A model generated the notes under the pieces. The model was not told the DNA's origin, did not search any database, and saw nothing but the letters and a program-made list of their open reading frames with translations. A stretch of 64,000 nucleotides of DNA from Methylobacterium radiotolerans JCM 2831 (GTDB lineage: Bacteria > Pseudomonadota > Alphaproteobacteria > Rhizobiales > Beijerinckiaceae). The position numbers and the translations under genes are program-made. Every line of letters begins with the position of its first letter. The first letter of the stretch is position 1. The stretch lies in contig NC_010505.1 in the NCBI RefSeq assembly GCF_000019725.1, positions 4,387,001 to 4,451,000 on the forward strand. Direction: 5' to 3'. This document shows, piece by piece, positions 8,874-17,748 of this stretch.

Positions 8874-9782
8874 TCAGGCGACGGGCTTCAGGCCGGCCTT
8901 GAGGATCATGGCGTCGAGGGCCTCCTGGTAGGTCCGGGGGACGACGCCCTTGAAGTGGTCCTTGAGGCCGAGGCTCGCCTTCCAGCGCAGGCGCTCGGCG
9001 ACGGCGCGGGCCATGATCGGCTCGACGCCGGCATCGGCGACGGCGTCGGCCGACATCTCCAGTTCCTCGGCCCGGCGCTTGGCGTGGATCACCCCCGACG
9101 GGGTCAGGCTCTGGACCGTGTCCATCCACGGCCGGGCGAGGGTCTTGGAGGCCGAGGCGAGGACGATCTCGTCGATCCCGTACTGATGGGCGGCGAGCAG
9201 CATCTCGTCGGTCAGCGCCTCGATCCCCTTGATCAGGACCGAGCGGATGATCTTGATGCCCGAGGCGGTGCCGAGCACCGGGCCGGTGAACTCGATCTGC
9301 ATCCCCCACGGCACGAGGAGGTCGCGCACCCGCTCGCCGGCCGGGCCGCTCGACAGCATCCGCATGGAATAGCCGTGCAGCGGCGTGCCCTCGATCGAGC
9401 CGTCGCCGAGGCGGGCGCCGGTCGCTTCGAGCTTAGCCGCGACACCCTGCTTGATCTTCGGCGTCGCCGAGGCGAAGTCGAGGAAGGTGTGGCGGCTCGC
9501 CAGCACCGGCGCGAAGGCGTCGGCGCTCTCCAGCGAGGCGGCCCCCGGCGTGACGCTGACGATCAGGTCGGCCGCCTCGGCGAGGTCCCCGTTCGAGCGG
9601 ACGAGGGTGACGCCGGCGTCCCTGGCCCGCGCCTGGATGAGGTCCGCGTAGGGTCCGTCGAAGGCGTACTTGTCGTAGCAGGCGATCGACTCGAGGCCGG
9701 CACCGCGCAGGCCCGCGCCGAGCGTGCTGCCGATCTCGCCGTAGCCGACGAGGCCCAAACGGAATTGCGTGCGGTCTGCCAT
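8874..9782 (-). CDS. NAD(P)-dependent oxidoreductase, 6-phosphogluconate dehydrogenase-like with DUF1932-type C-terminus
   Basis: 302-residue beta-hydroxyacid dehydrogenase-like protein. The N-terminus has the dinucleotide-binding loop 'GLVGYGEIGSTLGAGL' (GxGxxG type). The mid-region 'DGSIEGTPLHGYSMRMLSSG' and the helical 'GIKIIRSVLIKGIEAL', which contains the typical Lys, are as in NAD(P)-binding phosphogluconate dehydrogenase-like proteins with a DUF1932 C-terminal domain. The gene is separated by 17 bp from the dehydrogenase upstream and 38 bp from the RraA-like gene. It probably oxidises or reduces a hydroxy/keto acid of the pathway. Confidence 0.75.
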   Translation of the reverse strand: MADRTQFRLGLVGYGEIGSTLGAGLRGAGLESIACYDKYAFDGPYADLIQARARDAGVTLVRSNGDLAEAADLIVSVTPGAASLESADAFAPVLASRHTFLDFASATPKIKQGVAAKLEATGARLGDGSIEGTPLHGYSMRMLSSGPAGERVRDLLVPWGMQIEFTGPVLGTASGIKIIRSVLIKGIEALTDEMLLAAHQYGIDEIVLASASKTLARPWMDTVQSLTPSGVIHAKRRAEELEMSADAVADAGVEPIMARAVAERLRWKASLGLKDHFKGVVPRTYQEALDAMILKAGLKPVA

Positions 9783-9799
9783 GCTGTGCTCCTGTCGGG

Positions 9800-12700
9800 C
9801 TATGCGGTGAGGGGGGTGGTCCGCCGGCAGGCCGGCGGGCCGGCGGCGAGGTGGTCGCGGAGGATCTCGACGGGGTGCGGCAGGCGCAGGCCGTCGACGA
9901 GCTTCACCTGCGAGCGGCACGAGTAGCCGTCCGCCAGGAGGCGGCCCGAGCGGCCCCTCCCGGCGACGTGACCGGCCCAGCTGAGGCCGTAGATCCGCTC
10001 CGACATCGCCCGGTGCTCGGCCTCGTGGCCGTAGGTCCCGGCCATGCCGCAGCAGCCGGAAGGCAGGACCGACAGGCGCAATCCCAGGGCGGCGAAAACC
10101 TCGGTCCAATCGGCGAGCGCCGGCTGCGCCGTCGCCCGCTCGGTGCAGTGGGGCAGCAGCCAGTAGGGCTCGGACCCGGAGGCCGGACGGGCCCGGTCGA
10201 GGCGGCCGGCGAGCCATTCCTGGACGAGGTGGACCCGCGGCAGGTCCCGCCCCGGCAGGGCCTGCCGGTACTCGGAGCGGTAGGTCAGCGTCATCGACGG
10301 GTCGAGGCCGACGAGGTCGACGCCCGTCGCGGCGAGCCGGCCGAGGTCGTCGGCGTTGGCCGCCGCCAGCCGCGCGAACCGGCCGAGGAAGCCGTGGACA
10401 TGCAGCGGCTTGCCGTTCGGGCGATAGGGCGCGAGCCAGGGCCGCAGGCCGAGCCCGATCAGCAGGTCGAGGAGGGCGAGGAGGACGGGCGTGTCGTAGT
10501 GGCTGGTGAAGGCGTCCTGCACGACGATGACGCTCGTCAACCGCTCGGCCTCCGGGAGGCGGCCCAGGGTCCGCGCATCGGCCGGCGCCACGCCGCGGCG
10601 CTTCAGCTCCTCGTGCAGATCGAGCCCGGACAGCCGCGGGACGTGGACCAGGCCGACCACGCGCGCGAGCCCGAGGGACGTCGCCGCATTCGCGAGCCGG
10701 GGCGCCCGCGCCAGCTGCGGCACGGCGATCTCCAGGGCGGCGACGGCGTGGTGGCGCAGGGGCCGCAGGTAGCGGCCGTGATAGAGTTCGAGGAACTTGG
10801 CCCGGAAGGTCGGAACGTCGACCTTGATCGGGCACTGTCCCGTGCAGGACTTGCAGGCGAGGCAGCCCGCCATCGCCTCGTGGACCTCGTGGGAGAAGTC
10901 GTCGCGCCGCCGCAGGGTCGCGGCGAGGCGGGCCGGGAAGGCGCGCCAGCCCGGGCGGGCGCGCAGGCGCCGGGCTTCCTCCAGCGGGTCGCGGCCCTCG
11001 GCGGCGAGCCGACGCAGCCACTCGCGCATCAGCTGGGCGCGGCCCTTCGGCGAGTGGCGCCGCTCGCGGGTGCCCTTCCAGGACGGGCACATCGCCTCGT
11101 CCGGGTCCCAGCTGAAGCAGGCGCCGTTGCCGTTGCAGTGGAGCGCCTCGTCGTAGCCGGCCCGGACCTCCTCCGGGATCGCCCGGTCCCGCTGGCCCTT
11201 GGTCGGCACGCCGTCGACGGTCAGGAGCGCCGCGCCCTCGGGGGCGGCGATCTTGCCGGGGTTGAACTGGTTGCGCGGGTCGAAGGCGGCCTTCACCGCC
11301 TGCAGCACGGGGTAGAGCGGGCCGAAGAAGCGGGGCGAGAACTCGCTGCGCACGCCCTTGCCGTGCTCGCCCCAGAGCAGCCCGCCGTAGCGCCGCGTCA
11401 GGGCGACGACGTCCTCGGTGACGGCGCGGACCAGCGCCTCGGCGCCGGGCGCCTTCATGTCGATGGCCGGGCGGACGTGGAGCACGCCGGCATCGACGTG
11501 GCCGAACATGCCGTACTCGAGCCCGCGCCGGTCGAGGGCGTCGCGGAACGCCGCGATGTAGTCGGCGAGATGCTCCGGCGGGACGGCGGTGTCCTCGACG
11601 AAGGCGATGGGCCGCCGGTCGCCCTTGGTGTTGCCGAGCAGGCCGACCGCCTTCTTGCGCATCGCCCAGAGGCGGCCGACCTCCGCCTCGCCCCGGGCCA
11701 CCGTGTAGCCGCGCCGGCCGTGGGCGGTCCCGGCCTCGTCCAGGGTCGCCGTGAGGCGGGCGAGCGCCGCCTCGACCGCCTCCGCGCCGTCGCCGACGAA
11801 CTCGATCAGGTTGACGCCGCGGGCCCGCTCGCCGGCATCCTCCGGGAAGTAGGCGGCGACGCCCTCCCAGACGGGATCCTGCTGGGCGAGACCCAGCACC
11901 TTGGAATCGACCGTCTCGACCGAGGCCGCGCCGAAGGCCGCGAGGGTCCGCGCGTCGCGGAGGGCCGCGTCGAAGCTGTCGTAGCGGAGGTTCACGAGCG
12001 CGACGTGGCGCGGCAGCGGAAGGACGTTGAGCGTCGCCTCGGCGAGGAGGCCCAGCGTGCCCTCCGAACCGCACAGCACGGCGTTGAGGTCGAAGCGGCC
12101 GTCGACGCGGCGCAGGTGGGCGAGGTCGTAGCCGGTGAGGCAGCGGTTCAGCGGCGGGAAGGTCGTCTCGATCAGCGCCGCGTTCGCGCGCTGGAGCCTG
12201 TCGACCTCCCGGTGGATGGCGCCCGCGAGACCGGGCCGGCCCTGGGCGGCCTCCAGCCCGGCCGCGTCGAGGGGCTCGGAATGCCAGACGGTGCCGTCGG
12301 CGAGCACCGTGGTGAGGGCGCGCACGTGGTCGCGGGTCTTGCCGTAGAGGCAGGAGCCCTGACCACAGGCGTCGGTCGCGATCATCCCGCCGATGGTGGC
12401 GCGGTCGGAGGTCGAGAGCTCGGGGGCGAAGAACAGGCCGTGCTCGGCCAAGGCCGCGTTGAGCTGGTCCTTCACCACCCCCGCCTCGACCCGCGCCGTG
12501 CGGCGCACCGGGTCGATGGCGAGGATGCGGTTCATGTGCCGCGACAGGTCGACCACGATCCCGTCCGTCAGGGACTGGCCGTTGGTCCCCGTCCCGCCGC
12601 CGCGGGGGGCGATCCGCACCGCCACGAACCGCTCCTCGGCGAGCAGGGTCGCGATGCGCACGAGGTCGTCGCGGTCCCGCGGGAACGCGATGGCCTGCGG

Positions 12701-12862
12701 CATGATCTGGTAGATCGAGTTGTCCGTGGCGAGCACGGTGCGGTCGGCCTCGGCCATCGTCAGGTCGCCCGCGAAGCCCCGCGCGCGCAGCTCGGCGCAG
12801 AAGGCCGCGGTCAGCGAGGTCACCGTCGGGCCGGAGGGGAGAGGCGGGATCATGGCGGTCAC
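9800..12862 (-). CDS. ydiJ: YdiJ-like FAD-linked oxidase fused to Fe-S/CCG domains
   Basis: 1020-residue protein matching the architecture and length of E. coli YdiJ, described as a D-2-hydroxyglutarate dehydrogenase. Residues ~40-270 form the FAD_binding_4 domain with 'PRGGGTGTNGQ' and 'DACGQGSCLYGKT'. An FAD-oxidase C-terminal domain follows, then a 4Fe-4S region with 'CLACKSCTGQCPIK', and CCG-type cysteine motifs at the end ('LPSGCCGMAGTYG'). It would oxidise a D-2-hydroxy acid and pass electrons to the respiratory chain. Its start overlaps the upstream permease stop by 4 bp. The product is clear; the actual substrate here is inferred. Confidence 0.8.
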   Translation of the reverse strand: MTAMIPPLPSGPTVTSLTAAFCAELRARGFAGDLTMAEADRTVLATDNSIYQIMPQAIAFPRDRDDLVRIATLLAEERFVAVRIAPRGGGTGTNGQSLTDGIVVDLSRHMNRILAIDPVRRTARVEAGVVKDQLNAALAEHGLFFAPELSTSDRATIGGMIATDACGQGSCLYGKTRDHVRALTTVLADGTVWHSEPLDAAGLEAAQGRPGLAGAIHREVDRLQRANAALIETTFPPLNRCLTGYDLAHLRRVDGRFDLNAVLCGSEGTLGLLAEATLNVLPLPRHVALVNLRYDSFDAALRDARTLAAFGAASVETVDSKVLGLAQQDPVWEGVAAYFPEDAGERARGVNLIEFVGDGAEAVEAALARLTATLDEAGTAHGRRGYTVARGEAEVGRLWAMRKKAVGLLGNTKGDRRPIAFVEDTAVPPEHLADYIAAFRDALDRRGLEYGMFGHVDAGVLHVRPAIDMKAPGAEALVRAVTEDVVALTRRYGGLLWGEHGKGVRSEFSPRFFGPLYPVLQAVKAAFDPRNQFNPGKIAAPEGAALLTVDGVPTKGQRDRAIPEEVRAGYDEALHCNGNGACFSWDPDEAMCPSWKGTRERRHSPKGRAQLMREWLRRLAAEGRDPLEEARRLRARPGWRAFPARLAATLRRRDDFSHEVHEAMAGCLACKSCTGQCPIKVDVPTFRAKFLELYHGRYLRPLRHHAVAALEIAVPQLARAPRLANAATSLGLARVVGLVHVPRLSGLDLHEELKRRGVAPADARTLGRLPEAERLTSVIVVQDAFTSHYDTPVLLALLDLLIGLGLRPWLAPYRPNGKPLHVHGFLGRFARLAAANADDLGRLAATGVDLVGLDPSMTLTYRSEYRQALPGRDLPRVHLVQEWLAGRLDRARPASGSEPYWLLPHCTERATAQPALADWTEVFAALGLRLSVLPSGCCGMAGTYGHEAEHRAMSERIYGLSWAGHVAGRGRSGRLLADGYSCRSQVKLVDGLRLPHPVEILRDHLAAGPPACRRTTPLTA

Positions 12863-14193
12863 GCCGGGACCGCGACGGCGATTGTGTCCCGCCGGATCTG
12901 CCGCCCCAGGGCCAGCATCATCAGGGCGCCGAGGAGCAGGATCCCGCCGACCGCCAGCAGCGGCGCGGTGAATCCCCCGGACAGTTCGCGCATCACGCCG
13001 ATCAGGTACGGGCCGGCGAAGCCGCCGAGATTGCCGATCGAGACGATCATCGCGATCCCGCCCGCCGCGGCGCGACCGGTGAGGAAGCCCGAGGGCACGG
13101 CCCAGAAGGTCGCCGTGTACGAGTTGATGCCCATCACCGCGACGCAGAGCGCCACGATGGTCAGGCCCGGTGTCGGGGTCAGGGTGCTCGCGGTCAGGCC
13201 GACGGCACCGAGAGCCAGGGACAGGGCCGGATAGATGGTGCGGTCACCGCCCCGGTCGGAGACGCGGCCCCACACCACCATCGCCACCGCGCCGCAGACA
13301 TAGGGAATGGCGGCGACGACCCCGACCACCGAGCTCGCGAGCCCGAGCTGCTTGATCATCTGCGGCAGCCACAGGCCAACGCCGAGGGAGCCGATGATCG
13401 CGCAGAAATTGATCGCCGCCAGCGTCAGCACCCGCCAGTTCCGCAGGGCCTGCGCCAGGGTCATGGGATGCTTCTTCTCGATGGCCGCCTTCTCCGCCGC
13501 GAGCGTGGCGACGAGGACGTCACGCTCCGCGGGCGTGAGCCACTGCGCCTTCTCCGGCCGGTCGGTGAGGACGAAGAGGCAGACGATGCCGAGGATCACC
13601 GCCGGCAGGGCTTCGAGGATGAGGAGCCACTGCCATCCCACGAGGCCGAAGCCTTCGATCTGCACCAGCGCGCCGGAGATCGGCGAGCCGACGATGTTGG
13701 CGACCGGGATACCGAGCAGGAAGAGAGAGGTGGCCCGCGCGCGCACGGCGGAGGGGAACCAGAAACTCAGGTAGAGGAAGACGCCCGGCACGAACCCGGC
13801 CTCGCCGAGGCCGAGGAGGAACCGGGCGATGCCGAACTGGATCGGCCCGGTCACGAAGGCCGTCGCCGCCGAGACGAGGCCCCAGGTGATCATGATCCGG
13901 GCGATCCAGAGCCGGGCCCCGACACGCATCATGATCAGGTTGCTGGGGATCTCGGCGAGGAAATAGCCGAGGAAGAACAGCCCGGCGCCGATGCCGAACG
14001 ACGTCGCGGTGAGCCCGATATGCGCGTTCATCGTGAGCGCGGCGAAGCCGACATTCACGCGGTCCAGGTAGCTGACCACGTAGCACACGAAGAGGAACGG
14101 CAGGATCCGCCGCATCATCTTGCGATGAAGGTTCCGCTCGTCGACCGCGTGGGCCGGAGCTCGGGACTGCTGCCCTTGCGCCATGACGTCCAC
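12859..14193 (-). CDS. MFS transporter, second anion:cation symporter type
   Basis: 444-residue major facilitator protein, first gene of the leftward run and divergent from the IclR regulator. 'FVCYVVSYLDRVNVGFAAL' in helix 1 and 'MITWGLVSAATAFVTGP' after helix 2 mark the same subfamily as the permease at 6755-8074. About twelve membrane segments are seen. The start could also be the ATG 9 bp downstream (MAQGQQ). Its 3' end overlaps the YdiJ-like gene by 4 bp, indicating translational coupling. It is a probable substrate importer for the catabolic locus. Confidence 0.85.
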   Translation of the reverse strand: MDVMAQGQQSRAPAHAVDERNLHRKMMRRILPFLFVCYVVSYLDRVNVGFAALTMNAHIGLTATSFGIGAGLFFLGYFLAEIPSNLIMMRVGARLWIARIMITWGLVSAATAFVTGPIQFGIARFLLGLGEAGFVPGVFLYLSFWFPSAVRARATSLFLLGIPVANIVGSPISGALVQIEGFGLVGWQWLLILEALPAVILGIVCLFVLTDRPEKAQWLTPAERDVLVATLAAEKAAIEKKHPMTLAQALRNWRVLTLAAINFCAIIGSLGVGLWLPQMIKQLGLASSVVGVVAAIPYVCGAVAMVVWGRVSDRGGDRTIYPALSLALGAVGLTASTLTPTPGLTIVALCVAVMGINSYTATFWAVPSGFLTGRAAAGGIAMIVSIGNLGGFAGPYLIGVMRELSGGFTAPLLAVGGILLLGALMMLALGRQIRRDTIAVAVPA

Positions 14194-14211
14194 TCCCGAA
14201 TCGCCAGTTTT

Positions 14212-14224
14212 GAAACGGCGTTTC
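14212..14224. promoter_or_regulatory. Palindromic operator candidate for the IclR regulator
   Basis: A 13-bp perfect palindrome, GAAACG-G-CGTTTC, lies 18 bp from the start of the leftward MFS gene in the gap shared with the IclR gene. IclR-family proteins often bind short palindromes of this kind between divergent promoters. Function is inferred from position and symmetry. Confidence 0.5.
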
Positions 14225-14357
14225 GTTTTTAATCCATCACGCGGCGGCGGTTGTCAACGATGTCGTGGAAGCGGCCCGTCACGGCTTGGTGAGCGGTAGG
14301 CCGGTGGCTATGGATCGCGTGTCCCGAATCCCGCGAAACCGGAACGAGTGCGAAGAG

Positions 14358-15062
14358 ATGGCGAAGGAGGCGCGCGCGCGGCCCAATCTCGAGGGCGTGG
14401 CTTCGGCCGATCGGGTTCTGACGGTGCTGACGGCGTTCCGGCGGGGCGACGACGCTCTGGAACTCTCCGAGCTCGCGCGCCGCACGTCGCTCGTGAAGAG
14501 CACGATCATGCGGCTGTGCATCTCGCTGGAGAAGTTCGACCTGATCGAGCGCCTGGACGACGGGCGCTATCGCCTCGGTGTCGAGGCGGCCCGGATCGGC
14601 TCGGTCTACCAGCAATCCTTCGCCCTGGAGGAGCGGATCGTCCCGGTCCTGGAGCGGCTCGCCGCCGAGTCCTTCGAGACGGCCTCGTTCTACATCCGCC
14701 GGGGCAACCAGCGGCTGTGCCTGTTCCGTGCCGACTCACCGTCACCGCTGCGGATGAACGTCCGCCCCGGCGACATGCGGCCGATGGACGAGTCCGCCAT
14801 CGCGCAGGTTCTGAGGATTTTCGGCGACCGGAGGGCTACGGAAAGCTCGACGGCTCAGGTCCCCCTGTACTCGTCCGGTATCACCGACCCTCACGTCGCG
14901 TCGATCGCGATGCCCGTGTTCGGGACAGAGCAGCGGTTGATCGGTGCCATCGCTCTGTCCGGTCCAGCGTCTCGGTTGACCGCGGAGCGAGCCGAGACTC
15001 TCAAGCCGCGGCTCCGAGAGGCCGGCGAACGCCTCTCGTCTGAGCTCGGAGCACAGCTCTGA
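14358..15062 (+). CDS. IclR family transcriptional regulator
   Basis: About 234 residues from the ATG at 14358; in-frame ATGs at 14265 and 14310 would add up to 31 residues. An N-terminal winged helix is seen ('LELSELARRTSLVKSTIMRL', then 'RYRLGVEAARIGSVY'), followed by an IclR effector-binding domain ('ASFYIRRGNQRLCLFRADS'). The preferred start follows GGAACGAG at about the right distance and begins 'MAKEARARPNLEGV', usual for the family. It is transcribed away from the eight-gene catabolic run and probably controls it through the palindrome at 14212-14224. Confidence 0.8.
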   Translation: MAKEARARPNLEGVASADRVLTVLTAFRRGDDALELSELARRTSLVKSTIMRLCISLEKFDLIERLDDGRYRLGVEAARIGSVYQQSFALEERIVPVLERLAAESFETASFYIRRGNQRLCLFRADSPSPLRMNVRPGDMRPMDESAIAQVLRIFGDRRATESSTAQVPLYSSGITDPHVASIAMPVFGTEQRLIGAIALSGPASRLTAERAETLKPRLREAGERLSSELGAQL

Positions 15063-15273
15063 GTCAGTTCCCGGCTAACGGGCCGGCTCGACGAGCGGTG
15101 CTTCGCCGCTGCGGCGTACCTCATGATCGGTGCCCGCTCGTCTGTCCCAGAGACCGTCGCGCAGACGTTCCGCTCACCGCCATCCCCGACCGCCGCGCAT
15201 CGTCACAGTCAGGCCGCTCGGGTTAGAGCAGCAAAAGGATGGGCGGCCCACGGAAGGCGCCCCGGTTTCTGTG

Positions 15274-15385
15274 GCGAACCACCTTGGCCGACGACGCCAC
15301 GCTATGCCGGCTGCTGGCCGCCATCGGCCGGGGAGAGGCGGATCGGCTGGCCGAATTCCACGATCTCACGAGCCCGACGAGGGGC
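15274..15385 (+). pseudogene. Fragment of an ECF-type sigma factor N-terminus
   Basis: The + strand frame reads 'TTLADDATLCRLLAAIGRGE' and then 'ADRLAEFHDLTSP', a good match to the start of extracytoplasmic-function sigma factors (LL..I..GD..AF..LY). It ends abruptly near 15380, just before the truncated transposase, and no downstream sigma region 2 or 4 is present. Probably a scrap left by an insertion and deletion. Confidence 0.45.
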
Positions 15386-15475
15386 TCGGCTGGACCACTT
15401 CGACGGCCGCTCAGGGTAGAGGCCGTGTGAGGACGTTGGAGTTCGGATAGGCTCTGCGTGCCTGTGGAGGCTTGT

Positions 15476-15780
15476 ATGGCGCGGTTCGTCCGGGGTGCGG
15501 ATCGCGACCACGTCACGCCACTGCCGAACCGGTTGGACGCCTACCTGTCCGAGGACGATCCGGTGCGCGTCGTCGACGTGTTCGTGGACGCACTCGATCT
15601 CGCGGCTCGGGGTTTCGAGGGCGTGGTGCCAGCTGCGACGGGCCGGCCCGGCTACCAACCGGCGACGCTGCCGAAGCGCGACCTCTACGGCTACCTCGAT
15701 CAGGTCGCCTCCAGCCGCCGCCCGGAGCGTGAAGCCGGCCGCAACGTCGAGCCGACGTGGCTGACCGGCCGCCTCGTCGA
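15476..15780 (+). pseudogene. Truncated IS1182-type transposase N-terminus
   Basis: About 100 residues beginning MARFVRGADRDHVTPLPNRL match the N-terminal part of IS1182/IS4-like transposases: 'DDPVRVVDVFVDALDL', 'GRPGYQPATLPKRDLYGYL' and 'SSRRPEREAGRNVEPTWLTG'. The frame continues, but resemblance stops after 'WLTGRL', so the catalytic DDE part is missing. It lies directly downstream of a broken sigma-factor fragment. A dead remnant. Confidence 0.65.
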
Positions 15781-15957
15781 TCGTCATACGGGCAGCCTCC
15801 GCGAAGGGGCTGCCGTGCGGACAGCCGCCCAGTGTCGTCGTCCCCGCGCCGCCGGGGGCACCAGCAGCACGGCACGCGGACACGTCGAGAGGGGAACTCG
15901 CCGAGAACCCGAGATTCGCGCGTCGCGTCCTTCGCCCCCGTTGAAGCCGTCCAGGTC

Positions 15958-15972
15958 GTTCCTATTTTGTTC
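15958..15972 (+). promoter_or_regulatory. LexA-type SOS box (GTTC-N7-GTTC)
   Basis: GTTC CTATTTT GTTC fits exactly the direct-repeat LexA box of alphaproteobacteria (GTTCN7GTTC). It ends 18 bp before the ATG of the 71-codon ORF at 15991, overlapping where a promoter would lie. A single match to a short motif; function is inferred. Confidence 0.5.
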
Positions 15973-15990
15973 TCAAATCCGGAGGCGTCA

Positions 15991-16206
15991 ATGCTCAGCT
16001 ACGAGGATCTGCGGGACGCGGCGGCCGGCGAGGAGCGGGACGCCCTGATGCGCGCCTTCGCCGAGGACATGGCGGAAGCCTCCGGGCGCGAACGCTGCCG
16101 GGCCGGCTTCGTGCGGGCGGAGCGGCCGGCGGACGTGGCGCGGGCCCTCGGCCGAAACCGCCGGGCTCAGGCAGGCTCGGCCCCTCCTACCGGTCCGCGT
16201 CGCTGA
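15991..16206 (+). CDS. Small hypothetical protein behind a LexA-type box
   Basis: 71-residue ORF beginning MLSYEDLRDAAAGEERDALM. It is rich in Ala, Arg and Glu, with a helical first half. GGAGG lies 5-6 bp upstream of the ATG, and a GTTC-N7-GTTC box precedes it, which argues that this is expressed and possibly DNA-damage induced. The last ~40 bp overlap the decayed integrase on the other strand. I do not recognise a family. The C-terminal tail, rich in Gly and Pro, may be non-native, so the ORF could be a truncated gene. Confidence 0.45.
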   Translation: MLSYEDLRDAAAGEERDALMRAFAEDMAEASGRERCRAGFVRAERPADVARALGRNRRAQAGSAPPTGPRR

Positions 16207-17500
16207 CGCTGCCGAGTGGTCCGGCCCTCGGCGTGAGCCTTCGCTGATGCGGAACGCCGACGGGCCCGTTCGGCTGCAGCGTCCCCGATGCCGCGCTGGC
16301 GCCGGTGCTCGGCGACAAGCTGCGCCTTGAGCTCGGTCTTGGCCTTCAGGGCTAGGATCTCGTCCCTGGTGTACCGGCGGGCCATGCCGTTGTCGTCGGT
16401 GACGTGCGGCAGGTCGCTCGTCGCACGGTCCATGACGAGCCCGACGCGGTCGGAGGAGATCCTCGCCTCCTCGTGCAGGTAGGACGCGAACGCCCTGCGG
16501 ACGTCGTGGGGCGTCGCACAGCGTATCTTCGTGGAGATGCCAGTCCGTTCGGCCGCCGGCGCGGCGAGCTCGAACCAGGGGGAACATCCAGGGGGACCTC
16601 TGGCGCCCGGCCGCCCTGGCAACGTCGGTGGTGCGCTCGACGTAAGCCTGCACGCGACGCCAGACGACCGGGGGCAGAGGGACGGCGTGGCGACCGGCGA
16701 ACGGGTCCCGCGCCGTCGGGGCACCTTGGCCCACCTTCCGGTGCCCCTCCCACCAGATCCCCCAACCCTCTGAGGCGGACTTGCCCGGGCTCGGCCATCC
16801 AGGCCCAGAACCGCTTCGAGCCGCGGACGACGTCCCGTGCCTGGGAGCGCTTGCCCTCTCACACGAGGCCGGCCACCGCCTCGGCCACGTCGGGCGCCGG
16901 GCTGCGGGAGACGAACCGGTCGTCGAGGGCCCGCATCGCGGGGCAGCCGATGACAGACCTGTAGTTCCGCACGGTGTCGGGCCTGTAGATCTGCGCCGGG
17001 CTCTCGGCCTCCGCCTCCAGGTGCGCGACCCAGGCGTCCCGGGCCTGCCTGTATGTCCACGTCTTGGGGGCGCGGTTCTTCGGCATGTGGGTCTGGACGA
17101 CAACCGCCTCGCCCCTGGCCGCCTTCGCCACGAGCGCCGACCGCTTGAGTGCGATCCAGGCCGGGGCTGGGACACCGGCGCCTCCCCCGACACGGGCGCG
17201 GACCGCAGCCCCGGCGGAGCGCACCTGCACCGGCGTCCAGTCGTCCGCATCGCCGAGGCGGATTCGCAGCGGCTCACCCGCGTGCCGGAAACGCATCGAA
17301 TAGACCGCTGCCGTCGGCGTCAGCCTGAGCGTCGCACCCGCGCAGCCGCCGACGCTCACGTCCCGAGCAGGCGTCCGGTTCGCGCGGGCCTCCTCGATGA
17401 GGTCGTCGATCTGCGTCCCGGTGAGGACCGCGGTGGCTTTCCTCGGCCTGCACGGCTCCCGGGTCGGCGCCCGCACTACCCCGGAGCGCACCCGTGGCAA
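16200..17500 (-). pseudogene. Frameshifted tyrosine recombinase (integrase)
   Basis: Pieces of one phage-type integrase are spread over all three minus-strand frames. An N-terminal arm-binding-like part ('AAVYSMRFRHAGEPLRIRLG') and a core-binding part ('KTWTYRQARDAWVAHLEAEA') lie at 17400-16870. A middle part ('PFAGRHAVPLPPVVWRRVQA') is in another frame, and a C-terminal part with the H-x-x-R box ('TPHDVRRAFASYLHEEARIS') is in the third. At least two frameshifts separate them, so it is inactive. It lies left of tRNA-Arg, outside the island bounded by the 47-bp repeats, and must come from a different element. Confidence 0.7.
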
Positions 17501-17669
17501 ACGTGGTCGGCCCAGCCCTCCGTCTGGACCTCGGGGCCCCGGTCGGCCCAGGGTTAAGTGCCCCCTCCCGAATGCCCCGGACAGAGGGCCTCTGCAGAGG
17601 GGAAATGCCTTGTGACAGAGTCTCTTGGTGACAGGTACCGGGGGGCCTGCTACCACGATTTTGGCACCA

Positions 17670-17746
17670 GACTCCGTAGCTCAGCTGGATAGAGCAGCCG
17701 CCTTCTAAGCGGCAGGTCGTAGGTTCGAGCCCTACCGGGGTCGCCA
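17670..17746 (+). tRNA. tRNA-Arg (anticodon TCT)
   Basis: 77-nt tRNA with encoded CCA. The acceptor stem GACTCCG pairs with CGGGGTC, D-arm GCTC/GAGC, anticodon stem GCCGC/GCGGC around loop CTTCTAA (anticodon TCT), and T-arm GTAGG-TTCGAGC-CCTAC. Its 3' part is the attachment site of the island to the right, and the gene stays intact because the left repeat reconstitutes it. Confidence 0.95.
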
Positions 17747-17748
17747 GG
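17702..17748 (+). repeat. attL: 47-bp direct repeat in the 3' end of tRNA-Arg
   Basis: Identical over 47 bp to 34324-34370. It runs from the anticodon loop to two bases past CCA. This is the classical arrangement of a tyrosine-integrase island in a tRNA gene. The intact integrase lies at the far end, next to attR. Confidence 0.95.

Noticed and set aside
8874..12074. A 1066-codon minus-strand open frame that includes the NAD(P)-oxidoreductase
   Set aside because: Only the last 302 codons show a fold; the upstream part is an out-of-frame shadow of the YdiJ-like gene. The start was set at 9782.
9851..13234. A very long plus-strand open frame (over 1100 codons) opposite the YdiJ-like gene
   Set aside because: It is the antisense shadow of two strongly supported minus-strand genes; the composition is Arg/Gly/Asp background with no domain.
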